Positions 9,145 to 18,134 of a DNA stretch of 28,646 nt are shown here, one piece after another. Source of the DNA: Acanthamoeba lenticulata (taxonomy: Eukaryota > Discosea > Longamoebia > Acanthamoebidae); assembly GCA_002179805.1 (NCBI GenBank), contig NAVB01001017.1, positions 1 to 28,646 on the forward strand, written 5' to 3'. The stretch's first letter is position 1. Every line of letters begins with the position of its first letter. The translations under genes were made by a program, and so were the position numbers. The notes beneath the pieces were generated by a model that saw only the letters and a program-made list of their open reading frames with translations, did not search any database and was not told the origin of the DNA.

Positions 9145-10111
9145 CTACCAGTTCTTGCCATCGCACTCGGGGTAGCACTGGCGCTCCTTGGGGCACCACT
9201 CGCCAGCGGCCAGGTACTTGCCGTACGAGTCCGGGTAGCAACCATTGCTGTCGGCGTAGAGGACGAGGCCATAGCCGACCTCCTTGGGGTAGCAGCCACG
9301 GCCGTCACGGTAGAACCAGGTCTTGCCGATCTTGCGCGGGCAGCAGCCGTTGCCGTCCTTCCACTGGTAGCCCGGGCACTGCTTGTTCTCCTGCGTCGTG
9401 GTCTTGTAGTCCTCGGTCGTGGTCTTGGGCGGGTAGTACTGGGTGGTGGTCTTCTCCTCGGTGGTCGTCTTGGGCGGGTAGTACTGGGTGGTAGTCTTCT
9501 CCTCGCTCGCAGTCGTGGTCTTGTAATCCTCGGTGGTGGTCGTCTTGTAGTCCTCAGTAGTGGTCTTGGGTGGGTAGTACTGCGTGGTGGTCTTCTCCTC
9601 GCTCGTGGTCTTGGGAGGATAGTACTGGGTCGTGGTCTTGTGCTCCTCGCTGGTGGTCTTGGGCGGGTAGTACTGCGTCGTGGTCTTGTAGTCGTACTTG
9701 GGGCGGATGCACTGCTCGTAGCACTTGCGCTCATGCGGGCAATACTTACCAGCCTCCAGGTAGTTGCCCTTCTCATCTGGGTAGCATCTGTGCGTGGTGG
9801 GGTGGAGGGTCCAAAAGCCTCGTCATCAGCTCCCGCCAGCCAACAGAGAGAAGAGGAACATGCAGTGGAGAAGGTGCTGGAGCAAATTACCCGTTACCAT
9901 CGGCGTAGAAGATGCCGCACCCGACGTCCTTGGGGTAGCACTTGTTGCCATCGCGGTAGTAGCCGTAGTAGTTGATGATGTCCGGACAGCAGCCCTTGCC
10001 GTCGGGCCAGTAGCCCCCTTCACAAGGGCCGCCATAGTTGTTGTAGCCATCGGCCACAGCGCAGGCCACCAAAGCGAGGCCGAGCGCCACAAAGAGTAGC
10101 AGGCGAGTCAT
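9145..10111 (-). CDS. Leo-type cyst-wall lectin-like secreted protein (copy 1)
   Basis: Exons are 10111-9891 and 9787-9145, giving 287 aa. A signal peptide (MTRLLLFVALGLALVACAVA) leads into Cys-rich domain 1 (about residues 21-107: CCPD, YRDGNKCYPKDVGC, CYPDEKGNYLEAGKYCP, KCYEQC). A Lys/Thr/Tyr/Pro spacer of KTTTQYYPPKTT-type units follows. Domain 2 (about 210-287: CCPRK, FYRDGRGCYPKEVG, CYPDSYGKYLAAGEWCP, QCYPEC) is clearly homologous to domain 1 and has eight Cys. Two eight-Cys domains split by a Thr/Lys-rich spacer match, from memory, the Leo class of cellulose-binding lectins of the Acanthamoeba cyst wall. There is no membrane anchor, so it should be exported. The single intron sits at the same codon as in the copy at 28040. 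Expression during encystment is an inference. Confidence 0.78.
9393..9690 (-). repeat. Coding spacer repeats of Leo-like copy 1
   Basis: Imperfect tandem units of 11-15 codons encode KTTTQYYPPKTT with linkers SEE, SEEH, TEE or TEDY. Unit length and linker vary more than in copy 2, so this array looks older or more rearranged. It separates the two Cys-rich domains. Confidence 0.8.
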
Positions 10112-10181
10112 GGTGAGCTTCTTGGTTGCTTGTTGTTTGTTTGCTCTTTGCTGGTGATGAGAGCGGGAGTTGAGAGTGCAG

Positions 10182-10205
10182 TATTTAAACAAGTGACCAG
10201 CCAAT
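10182..10205 (-). promoter_or_regulatory. TATA-like and inverted CCAAT elements of Leo-like copy 1
   Basis: On the minus strand, ATTGG (10205-10201) is followed 11 bases later by TTTAAATA (10189-10182), which ends 70 bp upstream of the ATG. The same two elements with the same spacing precede the second Leo-like gene, and sequence similarity continues some 70-100 bp further upstream. Confidence 0.65.
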
Positions 10206-10301
10206 GAGATTGAATTTGCTGGTGGTCTGGGAAGACAGTGGTGTACAAGTGTTCCTGGTGCATCAATGCCACCACAACTAAAAGAAAGAAGATGGAGGTG
10301 A

Positions 10302-10496
10302 GACATTTCAACCAAACAATCCCTTTACATTGGTGGAACAAGATGCAGCAGCTGCTACGAAGCCACCCTAGGAGGATACAAAATCCCGCCCGTCTGTTTC
10401 ACCGACTTGCTCCAGCCACGGCAGTTTGATGCTGTGGAGGAACTGACTGTGACTTACGTACTTCTTCCAAACCACTCCACCAGGAACTACAGGTAA
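10302..10496 (+). other. Open 64-codon stretch without ATG, possible gene relic
   Basis: Between two TGA/TAA stops, the plus strand is open and reads like protein, including CSSCYEATLGGYKIPPVC and DAVEELTVTYVLLPNHS, and ends before a GTAACT that could be a splice donor. There is no start codon and no partner exon in the surrounding 200 bp. It may be an orphan exon, a relic, or chance. The rest of the 10112-10532 gap is the Leo-like promoter and UTR sequence. Confidence 0.2.
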
Positions 10497-10532
10497 CTCA
10501 AAAGAGTGATCAGAAAGTTGTCGGACTATAAG

Positions 10533-11057
10533 TTACAGGGCATCGTTGAGCCAGGTTAAAGCCTCTTCGAGGCCTTGACCGGTGGTGGCGCAAGTGGGTT
10601 GAACATGCCATCGGCGGTCGTGGTTGCAATCGATTGTGTGAAGCCCAAGCGCGTCGGCAACCTCAGTGGGGGTCATGCCTCCATGCAAATCCTGCTTGTT
10701 GGCGAGGACCAGCAGTGGAGCCGACAGGCTCAAGGCTTCGTCTTGCAGTAGCAGCTGCAGCTCGCTTGCGACCTGCTCAATATGATCTCTGTCGTGGCAG
10801 TCCACCAGCAGCACAATGGCCTGTGCCGTCTGGTAGAAGTGGCGAAAGAGGGGGCGCACCTTCTCCAGCCCACCCAGCCCAAAAATTGTGAACTGCAGCC
10901 TGTAAGGCGGATAAACGATCGTCTCCATCGCGTAGCCAACCACGCGCTCCGCCCTCTGCAGTCGGTTGAGGAGGGTGGTCTTTCCCGCCCCCGGCAGTCC
11001 GACGCAGATGACCGACCGCAAGGGAGGCCGCCAGAACAGCGAAACCAGTCCGCCCAT
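10533..11057 (-). CDS. Arf-like small GTPase with altered switch residues
   Basis: A single exon of 174 aa. The start MGGLVSLFW provides Gly2 for possible N-myristoylation and an amphipathic N-terminus, as in Arf proteins. The P-loop is GLPGAGKTTLL, the guanine-specificity motif is ANKQDL, and the last loop is CATTGQGLEEALTWL; length and order fit the Arf/Arl family. The switch regions are unusual. Arf1 has PTIGFNVETV and WDVGGQDKIRPLW; here the aligned stretches read RVVGYAMETIV and FGLGGLEKVRPLF. Thus the switch I Thr, the switch II Asp and the catalytic Gln (Gln71 in Arf1) are Val, Gly and Leu. The protein probably binds nucleotide but may not hydrolyse GTP normally. The frame is intact, which argues against simple decay. 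Divergent from the YccF-domain gene. Confidence 0.85.
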   Translation of the reverse strand: MGGLVSLFWRPPLRSVICVGLPGAGKTTLLNRLQRAERVVGYAMETIVYPPYRLQFTIFGLGGLEKVRPLFRHFYQTAQAIVLLVDCHDRDHIEQVASELQLLLQDEALSLSAPLLVLANKQDLHGGMTPTEVADALGLHTIDCNHDRRWHVQPTCATTGQGLEEALTWLNDAL

Positions 11058-11339
11058 GATTCTTCTTCTTTTGCTCTGCTCCTGCCTTCCGCCTTGTCTT
11101 CGTCGACTCAGCCAAGCACTCCCTTTTTTCGCTTCAAGGGACCATGTGTGTGGAGAGGAAAGGAAATATCTTTTTAGATAAAGCGTTTTGCAGGAAATTT
11201 CACTCCAAGATAGTGACGGGATAAACCGGCTGGTGATCCTACTGACAGGCTCAGGAAAAATCGACCACCATGCAGATGTCCCCGACCTGAAACCTGGGCG
11301 ACTGTCCGGTTGAAGGCGTGGCCTACAGCGCCCGCTGGA

Positions 11340-11361
11340 CTCTGCCGTCATAACGGCGGAG
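11340..11361. repeat. 9-bp hairpin with CATA loop
   Basis: CTCTGCCGT and ACGGCGGAG can pair over nine positions (one G-T) around a four-base loop. It sits 104 bp upstream of the YccF-domain ATG, so it may lie in the 5' UTR or promoter. The rest of the 11058-11464 gap shows no gene. Confidence 0.45.
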
Positions 11362-11464
11362 AGCTCATCCTCAAAGAGCTCATTTCGTAACAACCCTCCT
11401 CCTCAACACCAACAACCCACTTGACATTACCCTCAACACACAGCTTGTGCACACACTCGGACAG

Positions 11465-12111
11465 ATGGCAACAACAGTGGTGACAACGACCCCCGTCCCG
11501 CCCACCAACGCCGAGCTGGGCAAGTCTTCGAAACACTTCTGGGACCGCGAGCCTCTGCTCACCCTCCGACGCGTGTTGTGGCTCGTGCTGGGCGGATGGA
11601 TGTTCTTCCTCGTCTTCTTCTTCGTCGGTGTCGCCTTTGCCGTCACCGTCGTCGGCCTGCCGATGGCCTATGAGTTCTTCAAGTTTGCGCGCTTCCTGCT
11701 CCTGCCCGTCGGCTATGGCGCGATCTCGCGCAGTGGAAAGTACGGTTCACATTCTTTGTGTCTTCTTCATCACCATCAACTGCAGAACTGATGTTGTTGT
11801 CTTTGCACAGGTCCAAGAACCCGCTGAGGCGACCACACGACACGGCGTGCAAGGTGGCCAACGTGCTGTGGCTCATCTTCTTCGGCTGGTGGCTTGCGTT
11901 GATGCTGGTGGTGCTCATGGCCATTCAGGCCGTCACCATCATCGGCCTCCCGCTGCTTGTCGAGTTCCCCAAGCTCATGAAGTTCATCATGTGGCCCTTT
12001 GGCAAGAAGATCATCAGCAAGCGCGCTTTCCGTGCTGGCATGAACGCCCAGGCGGCCCACGATGTGGCTGCCGCCCAGGCGGCTCAGGCCACCTATGTTA
12101 CCACTGTGTAA
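11465..12111 (+). CDS. Membrane protein with two YccF domains
   Basis: Exons are 11465-11739 and 11811-12111, giving 191 aa. Two copies of a YccF-type unit (Pfam inner-membrane component domain, DUF307) are visible: RVLWLVLGGWMFFLVFFF...TVVGLPMAYEFFKFA in the first half, and NVLWLIFFGWWLALMLVV...TIIGLPLLVEFPKLM in the second. Each has an LW..GWW-type start, one long hydrophobic stretch, and the conserved (V/I)(V/I)GLP turn, as in E. coli YccF. The intron falls between the two units, which suggests an old tandem duplication. The N-terminus is Thr/Pro-rich and the C-terminus Ala/Gln-rich. Membrane location is clear but the role of the family is not known. The ATG at 11465 precedes MATTVVTTTP. 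The gene converges with the Rif1-like gene, with a 96-bp gap containing AATAAA-type signals. Confidence 0.8.
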
Positions 12112-12207
12112 CTCAAGCATTTAAAAAAATAAATAACATAATAAATCAGCAGAAATCAAGATGAATACGTGGTAAATGCAAGGATAAATGAACAATTATA
12201 TTAGTAT

Positions 12208-15200
12208 TTAGCAATTGCTCGCGTTCTTGTGCAGCCTAGCACGAAGCTGCTGATTGGTGACCGCCAAAAGTCGTGTGAGCCTGTCCTGCGCGGCAAAGAG
12301 CTGGGCCACGTCGAGACCTTCAAAGAGCGCGCCGGAAGAGGACGAAGAGCTGCCCTCCTTGATCTGCGCCTCAAACTCGGGGTCGTCTCCGTCGCGGCAC
12401 AGCCGCTCGAGCAGCTGGCGCCAGCCTGCAGCCGCAACAGTCGTCTTCTTGTCGTGTGCTTGCTGGTGTTGCTGCTCGCTCTCCTCGCCAGCCTGAGGGT
12501 GAGCGGGCTGGCGATCCTCGTGCACCACCTGCATGACATCCTGGCTTTCTTCTTCTTCTTGGCTATCGCCGCCAACGAGAACCTTCTCGTGGCGCTCGAG
12601 CTGCTCCTTGCGCCAGGCGTTCATGGAGGCCCGCCGTCGCAGCCGCAGGTTCTCCCGCGTGTTGCTCTCCTTCTCGCGCTCGCGCTGCTCTTGCTCCTCG
12701 AGCTCGCGCCTCTTTTGCTCAAGCCGCTCCCTCTCCTCGGCCTCCTCCTTCTCCCGCTGCCTCTGCTGTTGCAGCAGCTTTTCCTGCTTGAGAAGCTTCG
12801 CGTCCGCGTCGGCCTTGGCCTTAAGCTTTGCACTCGTGTTGTTGGCCTGGGGTTTGGCCTTGACGGCGGCAGCGGCAGCGGCAGCGTCGGCTTCAGCGTC
12901 GAGCGGCGTAAAGAGCGAGCCCGAGGAGAACAGGTTAAAGGTGGAGCCGTCCTGAGACGACTGGTCGAGCCCATTGTAGAAGGCGACGGCCTTGACCTCC
13001 TTCCTCTGCCGCTCCAGCACCTCGCGCTGGTGCTCGGTCATGAGCTCTACGTTGTCGTCGTCGTCCTTGTCATCGTTCTTCGCGTCCTTGTCCGTGCGGC
13101 GCTTCTTCGTCGCGGCGGCCCGGTTCGCCAGATCAACGTATTTACTGTCATTCTCCTTCTCGGCCTCCGAACGTCGCTGGTGGCCACCAGTGGCGGCGGC
13201 CTCTACAGCGACCTCTGCAGCGGGCAGGACGCTTCGCTTCCGCTTGGCCACACGCCGCGGGCTCTCCGTCGTCGTCGGCGCGGCCGGAGCGGGCTTGGTG
13301 AACTTGGGCAGCGCGTCAAAGCCTGCGCGTCCTCCACTGCGTGAGCGTGTGCGATGTGTGTGCGCAGTGCCGGCCCAGGCGAGACGCACCGGGGAAGACC
13401 TGGGTGGGGACGTGCGCCTCGTCGTCATCGTCGATCAGCGCGAGGCTCGAGCTCGTCGGGGTCATGTCCGCCAGGCCGGCGTCGCCGTTCCAGCCGGGCG
13501 GCAGGGTGATGGGCACCTTGCCCCGCAGCTTGGCCAGGACCGCGGTCAGTTCCTCGGGCACCGCCGTCAGCGAGGCCGCCGTCCCGACTGTACCAATGTG
13601 CGTCAATCAAGTGCCCAATACATAATAAAATGAGCCAATCACGTACAAGAGGCGTTCCAGAACTGGATGGCAGCGTTCTTGAGGCCCTTGCGCTTGGTCG
13701 ATAGGGCCTCGCCGAGCAGCGGAGCCACGAGTCGCAGAGTCTCGGGGTCGGCGTAGCCCCCAGGGGTTTGTTTGTGGTTGGAGCCCAGGATCGACTTGGC
13801 CAGCACGTCAAACAGCTTGTCCAGGTCGGCCCGCACGGTCTTGGTCAGGCCGGCCGGCAGCGAGATGCTGGGCTCGGGCGGAACCGGGCTGTCCTTGAGC
13901 CACTGGGCGATGCCGTCGCCCAGGGCGGCCACCAGGCACAGGACTTCCGGCCGGCCTCGGGCCTTGCCGCACAGGGCCGAGATGGTGCCCACCACGTGGC
14001 CCAGCGAGACCTGCCACTCGCTCATAATCAACCGTTTCGTGGCCTGGTCCTTGTCTGTTAACACGCACATGGCACAGGAGATGTCAACGTCGACGTTGTT
14101 AACAATGACGAGCAAGAGTTTGAGGATTTGGGCAAGTGGGGAGAAGGGACGGTGCGCACCCTTGAGCCACTCGTTCTCCTCCTGCTGGGCGAGGGTCTCC
14201 GGGTAGACCGACATGGCCTTGAACAGCCGCACGAGCAGCTTCACCAGCGCGCTTGGCTCGCTGCAATAAAAAAGAAGAAATCAACAAATTTAGTCATTTT
14301 TTGAAAAATAGTAAATTGAAATAAAATGAGGAAAGGGGCCAAGCTGGTACCAGGGCTTGGTGGCCTTGGGGCCCGAGGCGGGCTGGCGGGATCCAGGCGT
14401 GGCGATGAAGGCGTTAGACGGGCCAGCCGCCTCGACGATGGTGTGGAGGGCCTCGATGATCTTGCCCACTCCACCATTCCACCGTATGCCCGGCCGCAGG
14501 ATCTCCATGACCAGGCTGCACAGGTGGTCCACGCACCCGGCGGCCTCGTCTTTGAGAGCAGTGATTCTGCCATCGGTCGTCCGTTAGCCAACAATTTCTT
14601 GAATAATAAATCAAACAATACCGTTATTGTTTTTTTTTAATAATCGATTATTATTATTTTGATTTGTTAAAAAACACGCACCGGAAGAAGGTGGCAAAGA
14701 ACTGGTTCCAGATCTTACGCACGTCGCCCGCAGTGCCGTCGGTCAGCACAGTCCACGACGACTGGCCGTCGCCCTGCAGCGCTGCGCGCAGTGGGAACAG
14801 CATCGCTCTGCGCAACAGCGTTTTCAATAAGACTTATGATGATGGCCCATAAAGAAGAAGAAGAGAAAAACCAAATAAGGACGTACGTGTAGAAGACGGT
14901 CCGGTGGTTGTGCTTGGTGGGCAGCGGGAACGGGAACGGCACATCGGCCGCGCAGTTGGTCTCCTCCATGCGCTCCTCCAGGCTCCGAGCGACGTGCATC
15001 CAGCCGAGCACGAGCACCTTTTGGTTGGTGCGACGGGCCACGGATGATTCGAGCAGGCTTTGCAGCACGTGCAGCGCAGTGAGCGCCGACGCGTTGGGGT
15101 TGACCTGCCCCGCCGTCTGATGTGCGACGCCGCGTGAGCTCACGAGTTCGGCACACACGACACGACACGACAGTGCGAGACGGACCTTGGCCGGGAGGAC

Positions 15201-17878
15201 CCGGAGCAGCACCTCGAGCAAGTCGTTGAACTGCTTCTGGTCGTGGACGGCGCTCGGGTTGGAGCACAGGCCGCGCATCAGAATACCTGTTGACAATATA
15301 GCGACAATATAGCGTGAGAAGACGAAGAAGAACACGTCCGCAATCGACCTCATGTGAGGCGGACCTATGAGAGTGCAGGTGGAAGCGTGGGCCGAGGGTG
15401 ACAAGGAGGCTTCGGACAGGGCGTGGTGGGGCGATAGCGTGAGCCTGTAGACCGCACCGGCGCTAGCCTTGCGTCCCGCGGCGGCGGGCTCGGCAAAGGC
15501 CTGGAGGAAGCGCGTGAGGAAGCCCGACGCATAGGCCAGCGGCACTTGCGGCGGAGACGAAGAGGCAGAGGTCGACTGCGCGGCGGTGGCGGTGGCGACG
15601 GCCGCCGGAGTGATCGACCCCGCAAGCAGGTCCGACAAAAAGTCGACCAGCTGCGACACCACAGAAAGGCTCCTCTTGCTGTCGGGCTCCTGAGCGTAGA
15701 GGCGGGCGGCCCGCTCGCACAGGCCTTGCCACACACTGAGGATGGCGTCCTGCGAAGAAGCCACGGCGATGATCAGCACAAATACACAACGAAAGAGGCT
15801 GTGATCTTACGGATGATCGCGAAACGCCGTCGGCAAGCAGCTGGCGCACAAACTGAGCCAAGTCGGCGACGAGCCACTCGGGCTCCAGCTGCAGCGGTCG
15901 GGGCGCGTCGTCCTGTGTCTCCTCGGTCTCCTCCGGCTTGCCGGACGGCAGAGCCAGCAGTTGGCCTATCGTGGCCACAGCCAAACGTCAATCCAAGTGG
16001 GCAGAATCTCAGAGGGCGCAATTGCACATCATACCCACAAAGAGCAGGACCTCCTCGACGAGCTCCTTCTCGGGCAGCCTGGCCACAGGCTCGAGAAACG
16101 GGAAGAAGACCTGCACAAAGACGCTGGGGAGGCTGTCGCCAAAGGCCTTGATGAGGTGCATCCATGAATGGACCAGCGCTTTCTTGACGTCGCCGCTCTG
16201 CTCCCTCTCCACACTGCATCACGTTGTAAAGTCAATCGTCATAAAAAGATAAATAAAATAAATAAATAAATAAAATAAAATAAAGGAAACAGAAAATCAC
16301 CTGCTGAGGAAGGGCTTCATGAGGAGCTCGGTCCGCTTGGACTTGGGGCGCAGGAGGTGGGCCAGGTCGTGCAGGCAGTTGTCCATCAGGCATCGCCAGC
16401 CGTTCCAGGTCACCGCGCGAACAGCAGGGTCCGTGTGGTTGAAGGTGGTCTGCAGTTATCATGGCCATCAACAACCTCGAACAACAAAGTTGATGTTATT
16501 GTCAAGGGAGAAGCACGATGGCTCGTACAGAGGGGATCTGCAAGAAGGCCTTGATCAAGCCGCTGCTCCACAGCTCCTTTTGCAGGAGCACCACGAGGTA
16601 ACCTGTATGCGTGCGTAGCGAGCAACAGCCGTCAGACTTGCGTCCGTAATGGAATTCGCCAGGGAAGGGAGCCCGCACGCACCCCATACGCGGATGGCGA
16701 GGGCGGGCTTGCCCTCTCCCGGGACGGTCGACTCCTCGTCGAGGAACAGATTGAACCGCTCCAACAAGCCGCCGTTGAGCTCCGACACGAGTTTCTGCAT
16801 CATGCTCGACTACAGTGAGCCGCCCAGCTTGCGTGTGGTTGGATAAAAGCAAGTGGGGCATCGGTACGGCAGAGAGTGAAGGCGCGAAGCCGTGTCGGGC
16901 CAGCAGCGGAAGCGCGGCCTTGATGGTCGCCTCGGCCTTCTCTCGCACAGACGGGTTCTCGTGAAACAGACGCTGGCAAGCGGCCGGCACCCACGCGTCA
17001 GCGTGCTGCACCATCTGCTCGGGAAGCTGCGTCATCAGCTTGCCTGTGCCGAGACAGCAGCGGCAGTACGAGTGAGTCAGAGGCCTTCACAACACCGAGC
17101 GCAGAGGCTGTTGGCGCGCCGAAACGCACTGTAGGCAGACAGGGCCTCGTATTCGATGGTCGAGGACACGAAGCGCGGGTTGGCCGAGTCGGTTAGCCCG
17201 AGCAGTGCCTCAACGACGTCTCGCAGCCGCTTGGCCACTACTGAGGCGCGCAGCTGCTGGATGGCCATACACCACACTGTCGCGACAACGTCCACCACCG
17301 GAGCCTGTTTGGTGAGTGGCCACGCGAGCAGGCAAGCGAGTAAGTGGGCACAGCTCACCCGCCAAGTTGCAGGCCGTCTTGTTCTGTGAGGTCTGAATGA
17401 CTTCGAGGATCACATCAAGCAGCCGCGAGGCTTGAGCCTCTGTTTAAAAAGAATGGGAGAAGGACAGGCAAAGTCAAGCGGCCGCGTGCAGCAACAACGC
17501 GCTTCAACTCCACACAAGCTTGTGGTACCGCTCAGTTGCATGACGACCGACGGGCAGTAGGCAAAGTAACCCAGCGATCGAAGCGCGATCTCGGCACTGC
17601 AGATGGAGATTAGCGCAACACATCTCATGAAGATAAGCAAGGAAGTAGAGAGGAGGCGCGTGCATCTTTTTGCCCGTGGCATGGCGTGAGATGGGCCCCG
17701 CATAAACTTCTACAAGCTCGCTTATGTATGGCTTGATTTGGGCAGCAGAGATGTCGCTCCCCTTGAGCATGGCATTGAGCGAATCAAAAGCGGCGAGAGT
17801 GCTTTTGGTAGCCTTTCCGGTCTTAATAACCTTGACCAAACTGGCAAGGTCGGCCTTGTCTGCTGTCTTATCCTCCAT
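12208..17878 (-). CDS. RIF1: Rif1-like telomere/replication-timing protein
   Basis: About 18 exons and roughly 1,440 aa. Exons 3-17: 17439-17359, 17276-17130, 17043-16868, 16809-16683, 16602-16529, 16449-16301, 16213-16035, 15965-15811, 15749-15365, 15286-15186, 15116-14887, 14807-14682, 14566-14351, 14260-13647, 13587-13390. Exon 1 runs from 17878 to near 17708 and exon 2 from near 17596 to 17529; their junction does not keep frame as read. Exon 18 starts near 13331 and ends at 12208. HEAT-like segments match the Rif1 N-terminal domain: ALRSLGYFAYCPSVV, KLMTQLPEQMVQHAD, HENPSVREKAEATI, DPAVRAVTWNGWRCLMDN. Family members bind telomeres or origins and bring PP1 to control replication. The C-terminal third is basic, acidic and coiled-coil, and carries KAVAF, a PP1-docking RVxF-type motif, about 260 residues from the end. 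Confidence 0.7.
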
Positions 17879-17997
17879 TTTGGTTCGTATCAACCCCTCA
17901 AGCGGCCCCGATCTGTACCTTCCCGCTCCTGTACCTTCTTCCACTACTGCCAACACTTGATGATGTTGTGAATCGCCAACGTTCGAGTTGCAGGATT

Positions 17998-18013
17998 GTT
18001 TTGGCGCCAAAAC
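17998..18013. promoter_or_regulatory. E2F-type palindrome in divergent promoter
   Basis: GTTTTGGCGCCAAAAC is a perfect 16-bp palindrome containing the E2F/DP consensus TTTSGCGC on both strands. A CCAAT pentamer overlaps its right end (18013-18017). It is 120 bp upstream of the Rif1-like ATG and 122 bp upstream of the importin ATG, nearly central in the 256-bp gap (17879-18134). No other clear element is seen there apart from pyrimidine tracts near the importin start. Confidence 0.7.
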
Positions 18014-18134
18014 CAATGTGCTCGTTTTCACTTTTTTTTTCTTTTCACGTTCCTGCTCGAGTTCTTGCTTTTTTCTGGCGCTTTTCTTTTCTAGCTAGAA
18101 AAGAAACGTTAACGCGACCTTCGAGAAGGAGAAG

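Noticed and set aside
8988..9776. Long minus-strand Arg/Thr/Pro-rich frame and plus-strand Val/Leu/Gly-rich frame over the Leo-like spacer
   Set aside because: Both are shadows of the KTTTQYYPPKTT repeat; the true frame has the signal peptide, Cys pattern and matching copy at 28040.
12229..13344. Plus-strand Leu-rich open frame of 371 codons
   Set aside because: It is the antisense of the Gln/Glu/Lys-rich coiled coil of the Rif1-like gene; composition is as expected for such a shadow.
16255..16285. AAATA tandem repeat
   Set aside because: It is an ordinary AT-rich stretch inside a Rif1-like intron with no other sign of function.
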